A stretch of 64,000 nt of DNA, taken from positions 1 through 64,000 of the forward strand of contig NZ_FOEN01000009.1 in NCBI RefSeq assembly GCF_900110675.1, in the 5' to 3' direction. Of the stretch, positions 16,307-26,717 are shown in pieces. This DNA is from Ignavigranum ruoffiae (lineage in GTDB: Bacteria; Bacillota; Bacilli; Lactobacillales; Aerococcaceae). The notes beneath the pieces were generated by a model, which was not told the DNA's origin, searched no databases, and saw only the letters and a program-made list of their open reading frames with translations. Each line of letters opens with the position of its first letter. The stretch's first letter is position 1. A program made the translations under genes and the position numbers.

Positions 16307-17638
16307 TTAATTGAGCCAATCTGCCTGGCGCCAACGACGAACAAACAGACTTAAACGAAATACTTCATCAATGATAAAAATACCCCAGATGGCTGGTAAA
16401 CCAAACGTTGACATTCGCGTAATGAGAAAGACCGCCGGTACCGTGAACAGATAGGTTACCAAAATGGCTAAAATTACCGGATAGCGCACCTGACCCATCA
16501 CATTTAAATTAGCTATCATCACTTCATTCCCTACCCGGCCTGGATCATAGAGTACATTCAGCCATAGTAGAATCTGGCCAATTTGGATAATCTGAGGATC
16601 GTCAGTGAAGATCATCAACAATTGACTCCCCATCAAGGCAATCAATAGATTGATTCCCATGCCCCCAACCATGGCTAACAAGGTATTCTGCCAACCAAAT
16701 TGAATGAGTTCAGGAATTTTATCTTGTCGATGCAAGCGACCAATTACCACTTGACTGGCTTGGCCTACGGCAACTGCTAAGGCAAAGACAACGGCGGTAA
16801 TGGTCTGACAGTAAATTCTGGCACTGACTTGAATCGTTCCCAATGATGAAATTAGGGCGGTAATAATTGTTTGGGAGAAATTATAAGAGACATTTTCCAT
16901 TCCTGAGGGAATGCCTAAGACCAAGATCTGCTGACTAATTTGCCGATTAAAGCGAAAATGATCCCAAAGTCCTTGCCAGACTTGGGGCAAGTGTTGCTGC
17001 AGAAATTTCAAAGAAATCCCGGCCCCGATAGCGCGGCTAACAATGGTCATCAGGCCGATAGCCAATATGCGCTGCTGTAAATTAGCTAGCGGCAGGAAGA
17101 TTACCAAGACATTGCCAGAAATAGTTAATAAAGTATAGGCGACCGACAAGCGCATGGCCATCTTAGCTAGACCATAAGAACGGAGAATGGCGCTAACCGC
17201 CCCTGACAAGGCTTGGAAGATTAAACTACAAGCAATCACTCGTAAGTAGCTGACCGAGAGCGGACGAATTTCCCAAGGGGTCTGCATCCAGCCCATAATG
17301 ACTGGACCCCATAGACTGGTAATGATAATAATGATTAAGCCGAGCGCCAAATTTAACATCAGTGTCTGACGGGCTACTCCTTGGAAATAAGCCAGTCGGT
17401 CATCGGCAGCATTTTGCAGAAAGAGAATCGTAGAGCCGAGGCCCACAATTCCCATAAACATCGTCCCAATGACAATCACTTGTTCAGCGAGACCAATGGC
17501 GGCAACAACTTGATCCGAATAATAAGAAAAAATAAGGACATTCACATTGCCAATCAGAATCATAAAAAGTTGCTCAACCATGAGCGGCCAGACTAAATGG
17601 CGGTAATCGGCATTCAAGGCTTTAGCTTTGGAAATCAT
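16307..17638 (-). CDS. MATE-family efflux transporter
   Basis: A 443-residue protein with about twelve hydrophobic segments in two halves, starting DYRHLVWPLMVEQLFMILIG, with GLAEQVIVIGTMFMGIVGLG and, in the second half, GIPSGMENVSYNFSQTIITA. Family members export cationic or aromatic compounds with Na+ or H+. Within a sugar-type uptake operon it may export a by-product. It overlaps the phosphoesterase gene by 17 bp and its own ribosome binding site is weak, so translational coupling is likely. Confidence 0.88.
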   Translation of the reverse strand: MISKAKALNADYRHLVWPLMVEQLFMILIGNVNVLIFSYYSDQVVAAIGLAEQVIVIGTMFMGIVGLGSTILFLQNAADDRLAYFQGVARQTLMLNLALGLIIIIITSLWGPVIMGWMQTPWEIRPLSVSYLRVIACSLIFQALSGAVSAILRSYGLAKMAMRLSVAYTLLTISGNVLVIFLPLANLQQRILAIGLMTIVSRAIGAGISLKFLQQHLPQVWQGLWDHFRFNRQISQQILVLGIPSGMENVSYNFSQTIITALISSLGTIQVSARIYCQTITAVVFALAVAVGQASQVVIGRLHRQDKIPELIQFGWQNTLLAMVGGMGINLLIALMGSQLLMIFTDDPQIIQIGQILLWLNVLYDPGRVGNEVMIANLNVMGQVRYPVILAILVTYLFTVPAVFLITRMSTFGLPAIWGIFIIDEVFRLSLFVRRWRQADWLN

Positions 17639-18518
17639 TGACCGTTACCGTATATGTTTTAATGGAATGATCGTGTTGGTTCAACTCTATCAAACGGACT
17701 CCCCGTTCCAATTCACCGTAAGTCTGATAGCCTGATACATTCCCATACACCAAGTGAAGATCTTGATAGAGGCCGTCGAAATTATTATCGTGATCATGCC
17801 CGACAAACATCCCCCAAATTTCGCCATGCAAGACCATATTGGCGAATAATCCAGTATTGATATGAGGAGCCGAAATCGCCTCATTCGTCTCCAAATGTAA
17901 ACCAGAAATAATATGTTCGGCTGCTTGCCAGTATTCTGGAAGTGGAATATGTTGGAAGACTAAATGGCGACGAACCCCATCCCCATGCCGGTAATCCTGG
18001 CTGGTTTGGCGGAACCAATCAACTTGTTCTGGCAGAATCCAATCATAGATACCAATATCCAAGGGCGCCTGAGCTCCTGAATCTAAGACAAATAGCGCAT
18101 TTACCACTTCTTCACTATCAGCCGCTTTAATCTCTAATACATAGGATTCGCGGTCGTCTTTAAGATAACTATGATGTTTATCGGCAACACATTCGACCGT
18201 ATCACTGAATAGCTGGCGCAAGTCTGACCGAGTAATGATTTCCTCACTATCATGATTGCCAAAGGTCAAAGCCATTGGTTTCTTGAAGCGGTCAAAATAT
18301 TCTAGCGTTTGGACAAAGACTTGGTCAGCATCCTTAACGCCCTCGGACCAAATCACATCGCCCGTATGCATAATTAAGTCCACATCAAAGGCTTTCTGAG
18401 CCGCTTCAATCAATTGAAATGTTTTATGATCGTCTTCATGAAATGGCATATTGCCAATATGCGTATCGGTAAATTGTATAATCCGAAAGCTTCCATCCGG
18501 CCGATAACGTAATTCCAT
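17622..18518 (-). CDS. Calcineurin-like metallophosphoesterase
   Basis: A 298-residue protein with all metal ligands of the family: FTDTH (Asp18, His20), HTGD (Asp54), GNHD (Asn88, His89, Asp90), a His in FQHIPLPEY, and GHDHDN near the C-terminus. The arrangement resembles the purple-acid-phosphatase-like / Dcr2 group acting on phosphomonoesters or phosphodiesters. No signal peptide, so cytoplasmic. GGAAGGG precedes the ATG. Its place between an ABC permease and MATE gene suggests it acts on the transported compound. Confidence 0.9.
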   Translation of the reverse strand: MELRYRPDGSFRIIQFTDTHIGNMPFHEDDHKTFQLIEAAQKAFDVDLIMHTGDVIWSEGVKDADQVFVQTLEYFDRFKKPMALTFGNHDSEEIITRSDLRQLFSDTVECVADKHHSYLKDDRESYVLEIKAADSEEVVNALFVLDSGAQAPLDIGIYDWILPEQVDWFRQTSQDYRHGDGVRRHLVFQHIPLPEYWQAAEHIISGLHLETNEAISAPHINTGLFANMVLHGEIWGMFVGHDHDNNFDGLYQDLHLVYGNVSGYQTYGELERGVRLIELNQHDHSIKTYTVTVNDFQS

Positions 18519-18556
18519 TATATCATCCCTTCCTTAGAATCGTTTCATATTAGATG

Positions 18557-19459
18557 CTATTCTTTCACCGAACCAATCGTAATCCCTTGGACGAAATATT
18601 TTTGAATAAAGGGATACATAACAATAATCGGTAGAATGACGACAATAATTGTTGCCATTTGCAAGGATTGGCCGGTAATTTCAATCGCATCTAATTGTTG
18701 ATAGGCGGCTGAACTGGAGCCAGCTTTCAATAAGACATCGGCTAAGCTCGCTTGGCGGGTCAGCATCTCTTGTAAGATGGTAGCAAGTGGTTTCAATTCT
18801 GCTTTTCGCACATAGAAAGAACCAGAGAACCAATCGTTCCAATGGCCTACCGCGGTAAATAAGGCGACCGTCGCCACTGTGGGTTTGGACATCGGCAAGA
18901 CAATGTTGGTAAAGATCTTAAATTCTCCCATCCCATCGATCCGTGCTGCCTCCATGATCGACATGGGCAGTTGCTTGAACGATGATCTCAATAAGAGAAT
19001 ATTAGTCACTGAATATAGACTTGGTAGAATATAGACCCAGATCGAATTTGTTAGACCTAGTTCGCTTAAGACCAGATAGTAAGGCACTGTTCCACCCGAA
19101 AAGAGCATGGTAAAGAAGATAAAGAAGGTAATCTGACTGGAAAAGGGTAGACCAGGAATCGTCAAAGCCCAAGCACACATAGCCATCAGAAACACACCAA
19201 TGACCGTGCCGACCACCGTCCTGAAAATTGAAATTCCTAGACCGGTTAACAAATTATCCTGCTTAAATACTTCGGCGAAGTTCTCAAAGGACCAAGCTCG
19301 AGGCCAGAACCAAATTCCGCCCACGGCCGCATCTTTACCCGAATTAAAGGCCAAAGCTAAAATATGTAAAAAAGGTAAAATAATTAATAAACATAGAACC
19401 AATAAAATCAAATGGAATAAGAATCGGGTCCATTTGCTGGTTTTCATTGTTTCTGACAT
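18557..19459 (-). CDS. ABC transporter permease, CUT1 / LplC-YtcP type
   Basis: A 300-residue inner-membrane permease with six hydrophobic segments. The cytoplasmic EAA loop reads MEAARIDGMGEFKIFTNIVL, the docking site for the ATPase. SFENFAEVF and the long GGTVPYYLVL region are typical of LplC/YtcP permeases that carry oligosaccharide-type substrates. TAGGAGG precedes the ATG. It pairs with the permease at 21244. Confidence 0.92.
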   Translation of the reverse strand: MSETMKTSKWTRFLFHLILLVLCLLIILPFLHILALAFNSGKDAAVGGIWFWPRAWSFENFAEVFKQDNLLTGLGISIFRTVVGTVIGVFLMAMCAWALTIPGLPFSSQITFFIFFTMLFSGGTVPYYLVLSELGLTNSIWVYILPSLYSVTNILLLRSSFKQLPMSIMEAARIDGMGEFKIFTNIVLPMSKPTVATVALFTAVGHWNDWFSGSFYVRKAELKPLATILQEMLTRQASLADVLLKAGSSSAAYQQLDAIEITGQSLQMATIIVVILPIIVMYPFIQKYFVQGITIGSVKE

Positions 19460-19525
19460 GGATTTCCTCCTAAATAAGTCGAGACTAGCTTGCGCTAGCC
19501 TCGCCGTCGCAAAAATTTACTTTGC

Positions 19526-21214
19526 TTAATAGAATATAACGTCTCCATTCTTTTCTTTCTCTTGTAAGAATTGACAATAGTCTTCAATGCCAGCATCTAA
19601 TAAATCTTGACGCGCAGCATCCAGAATTGCTTGAGCTTCTTCGTCTGAGTTGGCATAGTAGGCTTTGACGACACTTTCTTCCCAAGCATCCAAGGCTGCA
19701 TTCAAGTCCCCTTCTTTACCTTCAAACTCGTTGAGGTAGGCACGGGCATACAGGCCATCGATGACTTCTTTCTCCTCATAACGTTTGTCATAATCGTAAA
19801 GTTTAATAATTTCTTGGGCGGCATTGTTACCAGATTCTGCTTCGCGAACCTTATCACCCCAAGCAGCTTCACCAAATTGTTCTAGATTATTCATATCGGT
19901 GAAGGCTAAGTGTTCACCCCAGAAAGCACGGACACCACGGAAGCCTTCTTTACTTGCTTCTTCAGGATTCTCATCTTGTAATTTGACTAAATCTGCATTT
20001 GGAATTGGTTTCCCATCTTCTCCTAATTCATAATGTTTACCTTCAAGTCCATAGAAATAAAGCAACTTACCTTCAGGTCCAGCCAACCAATCAGCGAATT
20101 TAACGACCTCTTCAGGATTTTCAGTCGTGGCAGGGACTGCCCAGCCAGCATAGCCAGATTTATAGGACATCACCATATGATTGCTACCATCCACTCGGTT
20201 AATTGGGCCTAAGGGAACGTATTTCAAATCGCCAATTTCAGGACGATATGAATGGATATCCGAAGTAATCGCAAAGGATCCATTCATGACCCCTTCTGCT
20301 GCCCGTGTTTCTTCCATCGTGTAGAATTCTGGATGCATCAAGCCTTCAGCTAATAAATTTCGGACATAGGCTACTCGCTTTTCAGCATAGTCAGTCATTG
20401 ATTCATGCTTAACTTGGTCGCCATCTTTCCAGAACTTCTCACCGCCAGCACCTTCCCAAACTAAGTCATTGTAGATGAACGGACGTTCAGAACCGCCCCA
20501 TACAGTAGGTCCTAAAGGTACCACTGGACTCCCATTATCATCTTTGAAGTCGCCTTCTTTGATTTTGATTAATAAATCTTTCAATTGTTCGGTAGTATTA
20601 ATTTCTTGAGGATTAATACCTAATTGCTCAGCGATATCACGGCGAATATAAGGTCCACCAATTTGTTTGGTACCAGGGTCAGCAGGATTTTGATCAATGG
20701 CCATATGGACCAGATAGGTCGCCCCATCTTGATCTTCCCGCATCATAATGTTCTCTTTAGTGTCACGAGGTAAATAACCTTCTTCAAAATATTTGCTGTA
20801 AGTCTTACTTTCTTTTAAATACGGAGCGATATCATGGAACATGCCTTCATTAGCTGCTTGTAAGAGTAAAGGAAACTCAGGACGACCAGAATGATTCAAA
20901 TAGAAAGCGATAAAATCAGGCATATCACCGGCAGCAAGACCCGCTGCTAAAGCTTGGGTTGAATCCTCAGAAGTGACTGTCTCTAATTTCAAGGTAATTC
21001 CAGTTCTTTGTTTAATATATTCGGCGATTTCTGGTGACATCGTGTCAACTCCAGCATCTCCCGCTGATTGGAAGATTAGGCCAGTAATTTCACGATCGGC
21101 AATAAAAGCATCTGATTGTTCTTCCGCTTGACCTACTACACTACTGCCACTTGCCATACTCGTCATAGCTGTTAAAACCATAAAACTTTTCTTCAATATT
21201 TGTTTGATTGACAT
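19526..21214 (-). CDS. Extracellular solute-binding protein, LplA/YtcQ type, lipobox Cys missing
   Basis: A 562-residue substrate-binding protein of family 1. It has an N-terminal secretion signal (KQILKKSFMVLTAMTSMASG), then GLIFQSAGDAGVDTMSPEIA and the EYIKQRTGI region common to LplA-type proteins. Gram-positive binding proteins are normally lipoproteins with a lipobox such as LASC; here the expected Cys is Gly23 (MASGSS, codon GGC, one base from TGC). Type I cleavage near VGQA is possible, releasing the protein. The start at 21214 lies behind AAGGAG. It sits between the two permeases. Confidence 0.9.
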   Translation of the reverse strand: MSIKQILKKSFMVLTAMTSMASGSSVVGQAEEQSDAFIADREITGLIFQSAGDAGVDTMSPEIAEYIKQRTGITLKLETVTSEDSTQALAAGLAAGDMPDFIAFYLNHSGRPEFPLLLQAANEGMFHDIAPYLKESKTYSKYFEEGYLPRDTKENIMMREDQDGATYLVHMAIDQNPADPGTKQIGGPYIRRDIAEQLGINPQEINTTEQLKDLLIKIKEGDFKDDNGSPVVPLGPTVWGGSERPFIYNDLVWEGAGGEKFWKDGDQVKHESMTDYAEKRVAYVRNLLAEGLMHPEFYTMEETRAAEGVMNGSFAITSDIHSYRPEIGDLKYVPLGPINRVDGSNHMVMSYKSGYAGWAVPATTENPEEVVKFADWLAGPEGKLLYFYGLEGKHYELGEDGKPIPNADLVKLQDENPEEASKEGFRGVRAFWGEHLAFTDMNNLEQFGEAAWGDKVREAESGNNAAQEIIKLYDYDKRYEEKEVIDGLYARAYLNEFEGKEGDLNAALDAWEESVVKAYYANSDEEAQAILDAARQDLLDAGIEDYCQFLQEKEKNGDVIFY

Positions 21215-21243
21215 GTTTCCACTCCTTATTAATTGATTGAGAT

Positions 21244-22254
21244 TTACCATACGGCATTGTCTCCATATTTATCAGCAAGTTTATTAACTATCAGGGTCAA
21301 GACCAATCCAACCACACCCTGCATTAAACCTACTGCTGCAGCAGGTCCATATTTGGCCTGCTCTAAACCTGTCTTAACGATATAGGTATCAATTGTTTCC
21401 GAAACGGTAAAGTTCCCCGGATTCTGCATCAGATAAATTTGATCGAAGCCGGCGGTTAAGATTCCCCCTAAAGACAGAATAAAGAGAATCATAATCGTAC
21501 CGCGGATACTTGGTAGAGTAATATTCAATGTTTGTTTCCACCGACTCGCCCCATCGATAGCCGCCGCTTCATAAAGCGAAGGGGAAATGCCCATGATTGC
21601 GGCGAAATATATAATGGAATCCCAACCGATATTCTTCCATAGATAGGAGAAGAAGACTGCGGGATAGAAGAAGGCATTCTCCATCATCCAGAAAGTAGAA
21701 CCATCATTAATCTTGAGGGCCTTCAGTGCTAGATTAATCAAACCTGTATTGGGCGCGAATAAGCGATTCAAAATCCCAATGACCACGACCCATGAAATAA
21801 AATAAGGCAGATAAGAAATGCTTTGGTAGAAGCTTCTTAATTTAGGTCGACGCGTTTCATTGAAAATTAAAGCTAAAGCAATCGGGAAAGGTAAATAGAT
21901 AAACAGTTTGATGGCTGAAATCACTAAAGTGTTACGGACATACATCCAAGCTTCCCGATTCTTGAAGAAGGCTTGGAAATATTTTAGACCGACCCAATCT
22001 TTACCATACATCCCTGAGGTAAAGGTAAACTTTCGAAAAGCGATTAGAATCCCGGTCATTGGCCAATATGAGAACACCAAGAAGAAAATCAAAGCAGGCA
22101 AGAGCATCAAATAAAAAACGCGATACTTACGCCATACTTGTTTAAAGCTGCGACGATGTGGCTTGAAATTTGGATCTGGGGTCTGGCTACTTTCCACTTT
22201 TTGCTTAGGGAGCAAATTGCCTAGTGACAGCCATTGATTCTTCTCACGTTGCAT
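21244..22254 (-). CDS. ABC transporter permease, CUT1 / LplB-YteP type
   Basis: About 336 residues. A roughly 45-residue cytoplasmic N-terminus is followed by six membrane segments. YRVFYLMLLPALIFFLVFSY and the EAA loop YEAAAIDGASRWKQTLNITL are diagnostic of LplB/YteP permeases. The gene overlaps the end of the ATPase gene by 11 bp, with GAAGGGAGC inside the ATPase sequence as its ribosome binding site. The start could be GTG three bases earlier. Confidence 0.92.
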   Translation of the reverse strand: MQREKNQWLSLGNLLPKQKVESSQTPDPNFKPHRRSFKQVWRKYRVFYLMLLPALIFFLVFSYWPMTGILIAFRKFTFTSGMYGKDWVGLKYFQAFFKNREAWMYVRNTLVISAIKLFIYLPFPIALALIFNETRRPKLRSFYQSISYLPYFISWVVVIGILNRLFAPNTGLINLALKALKINDGSTFWMMENAFFYPAVFFSYLWKNIGWDSIIYFAAIMGISPSLYEAAAIDGASRWKQTLNITLPSIRGTIMILFILSLGGILTAGFDQIYLMQNPGNFTVSETIDTYIVKTGLEQAKYGPAAAVGLMQGVVGLVLTLIVNKLADKYGDNAVW

Positions 22255-23398
22255 CACTCATGCTCCCTTCCTCTGTTAATTGCGAATCTGTATTTCGATG
22301 AAGTTCAATTCGCTCTTGGCTCTGCGGATCAAAGAAATGGATATACTGGCGATCAAAACATAATTCTAGCTGTTGACCCGCTTGGAAAGGATCCATGGTA
22401 AATAATTTACAAATCAGCGGCTGATCTAATAAATGGAAGTGAATTAAAGTCTCACTGCCTAACATCTCAGCTAAATCGACCTCGATCTTAAATTTATTGG
22501 CTTGATCGCTCGGAGCTGCCTGGTCTGCTAAGAGAATATTCTCTGGTCGCACTCCCAAAATAACCTCCTTATTAAGATATCCCACCTCAATCAATGCATC
22601 CAATAGGTCATGATCAATGGCTAGGACTTGGTCATCTTTGACTAATCCTTCGGCGCAGACTGTCAACGGAATGAAATTCATCGCCGGCGATCCCATAAAT
22701 CCAGCTACAAATAAATTATTGGGATGTAAATACACCTGACGAGGCGTGCCCACTTGTTGAATGAAACCTTGATTCATAATCACAATCCGATCCGCCATGG
22801 TCATCGCTTCAACTTGATCGTGGGTTACATAGACGGTGGTAATTCCTAATTTACGGGTTAACTGAATAATTTCAGCTCGGGTTTGCCCCCGTAATTTAGC
22901 GTCTAAGTTAGAGAGCGGTTCATCCATTAAGAAGACTTTGGGCTGGCGTACAATCGCTCGACCTAAGGCGACCCGCTGACGTTGACCCCCTGAGAGTTCT
23001 TTCGGTAGACGATCAAGTAAATCAGTCAACCCGATAATTTCAGCGACTTCTTTAACCCGTTGATGAATGGTCTCGTTTTTAATCTTTTTCATTTTTAAAC
23101 CAAAAGCCATATTCTCACGGACAGTCATATGAGGATAGAGGGCATAATTCTGGAACACCATCGCAATATCGCGATCTTTTGGATGGAGATCATTTTGAAC
23201 TTGGCCATCCATGGTAATGGTCCCCGCCGTAATATCTTCTAGGCCGGCAATCATCCGTAAAGTGGTTGACTTTCCACAACCTGAAGGCCCGACCAAGACG
23301 ATAAATTCTTGATCTTCAATTTCTAAATTAAAATCTGTTACCGCTCGTACCGCTTCACTATAATCTTTATACAAATGTTCAATACTTATCTTTGCCAA
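22244..23398 (-). CDS. ABC transporter ATPase, MsmK/MsmX/UgpC type
   Basis: A 384-residue sugar-ABC ATPase. Walker A GPSGCGKST (37-45), Q-loop VFQNYALYPHMT, signature LSGGQRQR, Walker B FLMDEPLSNLD and the H-loop TVYVTHD are intact. The C-terminal TOBE regulatory domain is present (ILGVRPENI). The start is TTG at 23398, five bases behind GGAGGG; upstream in-frame codons have no such site. First gene of the nine-gene operon. Having its own ATPase is notable because LplABC-type systems usually share one MsmX encoded elsewhere. Confidence 0.93.
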   Translation of the reverse strand: MAKISIEHLYKDYSEAVRAVTDFNLEIEDQEFIVLVGPSGCGKSTTLRMIAGLEDITAGTITMDGQVQNDLHPKDRDIAMVFQNYALYPHMTVRENMAFGLKMKKIKNETIHQRVKEVAEIIGLTDLLDRLPKELSGGQRQRVALGRAIVRQPKVFLMDEPLSNLDAKLRGQTRAEIIQLTRKLGITTVYVTHDQVEAMTMADRIVIMNQGFIQQVGTPRQVYLHPNNLFVAGFMGSPAMNFIPLTVCAEGLVKDDQVLAIDHDLLDALIEVGYLNKEVILGVRPENILLADQAAPSDQANKFKIEVDLAEMLGSETLIHFHLLDQPLICKLFTMDPFQAGQQLELCFDRQYIHFFDPQSQERIELHRNTDSQLTEEGSMSDAT

Positions 23399-23496
23399 GC
23401 TAACCCTCCGTCGGCCAAATTCTGTATTTTTTCTTTGTTTGACCTTTATTTCTTTTTTGTTTACACAAAGAGTATACAAAACAAATATTAAATAAA

Positions 23497-23553
23497 CGTA
23501 AATCTATTGTAAATTTTCAAAAAGTTTTATTAACTTTGTAAATTTTATGTAAA
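23497..23553 (-). promoter_or_regulatory. Phased TTTACA direct repeats upstream of the transport operon
   Basis: On the minus strand TTTACA/TTTACG occurs at 23548-23553, 23537-23542, 23508-23513 and 23497-23502. These are two pairs, each with an 11-bp start-to-start distance, separated by 29 bp. A further TTTGTTT/AAACAAA inverted repeat flanks a TATACT near 23473. Repeats one helical turn apart suit an AraC- or OmpR-type regulator. The rest of the 23399-23680 gap shows only AT-rich sequence and a weak GCACG/CGTGC hairpin near 23579. Confidence 0.4.
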
Positions 23554-23681
23554 GGCGTCTTACTTCAAAATAACCTAGCACGACCCATCGTGGTAAAACG
23601 TGCCTTTTAATGGTTCTATAATTCAGTCTTCTGCAAATTTTCTCGGTTGGAAACTTGCTATCCGTTCTTACTTTTGCTCGC

Positions 23682-23719
23682 AAAAAAAAGACTAAACAGA
23701 ATCAATCTGCTTAGTCTTT
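23682..23719 (-). terminator. groESL terminator
   Basis: On the minus strand AAAGACTAAGCAG pairs with CTGTTTAGTCTTT around GATTGATT-like loop bases, followed by more T. It lies about 55 bp behind the groEL stop. Confidence 0.92.
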
Positions 23720-23772
23720 GGCACTAAGTGTCTATCTTGCTTAAATCATCAAGATAAAACTTATTTATTTTA

Positions 23773-25401
<1,629 letters not shown>

Positions 25402-25433
25402 TTAATTCAGTATTCTGTTGATAATCTGTTTGA

Positions 25434-25700
25434 TTAGTCAATCACAGCAAGTAAATCTTTTAATTCTGCGATTAAGTATTTTTCTTCTTGGTATTCAATT
25501 TCTGATCCAGCATAAGATTTAAAGTAAACTTGGTCCCCTACTTTAACCCCGTCTTCAGCTTCTACTTCTGGACCAACGGCGATTACTTCGCCATATTGTT
25601 CTTTTTCTTTAGATGAAGCAGGTAGGACGAAGCCGCTAGCTGTGGTTTCTTCTGTTTCAGCCACTTTAATGATTACACGTTTTCCTAAGGGTTTTAACAT
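25434..25700 (-). CDS. groES: 10 kDa co-chaperonin GroES
   Basis: An 88-residue GroES, slightly shorter than the usual 94-97 residues. It opens LKPLGKRVIIKVAETEETTA, has the mobile loop TTASGFVLP, and ends YLIAELKDLLAVID. It caps the GroEL cavity. GGAGG precedes the ATG. It is first in the groESL operon behind a CIRCE operator. Confidence 0.97.
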   Translation of the reverse strand: MLKPLGKRVIIKVAETEETTASGFVLPASSKEKEQYGEVIAVGPEVEAEDGVKVGDQVYFKSYAGSEIEYQEEKYLIAELKDLLAVID

Positions 25701-25733
25701 TTACAATAACCTCCAATGATTGATAATTTTTCT

Positions 25734-25760
25734 TTAGCACTCTTTGACATTGAGTGCTAA
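25734..25760. promoter_or_regulatory. CIRCE operator (HrcA binding site)
   Basis: TTAGCACTC, nine bases, GAGTGCTAA is a perfect match to the CIRCE consensus. It lies between the groES promoter and start codon, the standard location for HrcA repression. Confidence 0.97.
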
Positions 25761-25772
25761 ATCTATGCTTCT

Positions 25773-25801
25773 ATAATAGTCTAATTAGGTCAAGATTGCA
25801 A
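25773..25801 (-). promoter_or_regulatory. groESL promoter
   Basis: TTGCAA (25796-25801) and TATTAT (25773-25778) on the minus strand, 17 bp apart, lie immediately upstream of the CIRCE element. Confidence 0.75.
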
Positions 25802-25821
25802 GCCATAACCTCTAAATAAAT

Positions 25822-25843
25822 AAAAAAACGGGCCTAAGCCCGT
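25822..25843 (-). terminator. rex terminator
   Basis: Minus strand ACGGGC-TTAG-GCCCGT stem followed by a run of seven T, ten bases behind the rex stop. It insulates groESL from rex. Confidence 0.92.
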
Positions 25844-25852
25844 CGGTTAACA

Positions 25853-26485
25853 TTATTGAGATAAATCACTTTCGATAAAATAAATCAAGGTTTGCAACTC
25901 ATTGGTTAAGTCCACATTCTGCACATGAACACCGGCTGGAACTTCAAAGCGCAAAGGAGTAAAATTCAGAATTCCTTTGATGCCACTTTTAATTAAGCGA
26001 TCAACCACATCATGAGCGGACTCCTCCGGAACGGTTATAATCATCACATCAAGTTGTTGTTGTTCCATTTGATATTCAATATCATCCATCGAATACACTG
26101 GTACCCCAGATTGAATCGTTCCGACAATCTCCTCACGAACATCAAAGGCCGCACCAATCCGAATATTAGAACTCTTCCTAAAATTATAATTCAATAAAGC
26201 ATGACCTAGATTCCCCACGCCAATCAGGCCGACATTGGTCAAGCGGTCTTGACTCAGAATCTTCGTGAAAAACTGTAACAAGTATTCCACATCATAGCCA
26301 TAGCCTCGTTTACCTAAAGCACCAAAGTATGAAAAATCACGCCGAATGGTCGCACTATCTACTTTAACCGCCGCACTTAATTCTGTGGATGATACTCGAT
26401 CAATATCTGCATCATGCAAATACTGTAAATAACGACGATAAATAGGTAGACGCAATGCGGTAGCTCTCGGTATGTTCTGTTGCAT
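25853..26485 (-). CDS. rex: Redox-sensing transcriptional repressor Rex
   Basis: A 210-residue repressor that measures the NADH/NAD+ ratio. The winged helix ([10 protein letters not shown] through [20 protein letters not shown]) is followed by the Rossmann motif [17 protein letters not shown] and a C-terminal swapped helix ([12 protein letters not shown]). [12 protein letters not shown] is a family hallmark. I start at the ATG at 26485, eight bases behind TTGGAG; an upstream frame extension to 26524 overlaps that site. Confidence 0.96.
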   Translation of the reverse strand: MQQNIPRATALRLPIYRRYLQYLHDADIDRVSSTELSAAVKVDSATIRRDFSYFGALGKRGYGYDVEYLLQFFTKILSQDRLTNVGLIGVGNLGHALLNYNFRKSSNIRIGAAFDVREEIVGTIQSGVPVYSMDDIEYQMEQQQLDVMIITVPEESAHDVVDRLIKSGIKGILNFTPLRFEVPAGVHVQNVDLTNELQTLIYFIESDLSQ

Positions 26486-26675
26486 TTGCGACACTCCAAT
26501 CTCTATTATCCTTTTAACTTCCATAGTATAGCAGATAATTTCTTGGATTGCGACAGTTGCTCCCTAAGTTTGTGAATTCTTCTCAAAGTCGTTCGCTTTT
26601 AACATATTAGCTATTGTAGCTTTTTAACCGAGAAATATAAAGGCTCTAAGCTTTTTTGCGAGCTTAAATCGCTCA

Positions 26676-26684
26676 TGCTATAAT
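26676..26684 (+). promoter_or_regulatory. Extended -10 promoter of the ABC-F gene
   Basis: TGCTATAAT (TATAAT at 26679-26684), 33 bp before the start codon. It is the same extended form as before niaR. Confidence 0.55.
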
Positions 26685-26717
26685 GAAGCGACAACCATTG
26701 GGAAGTAGGAGAAAATC

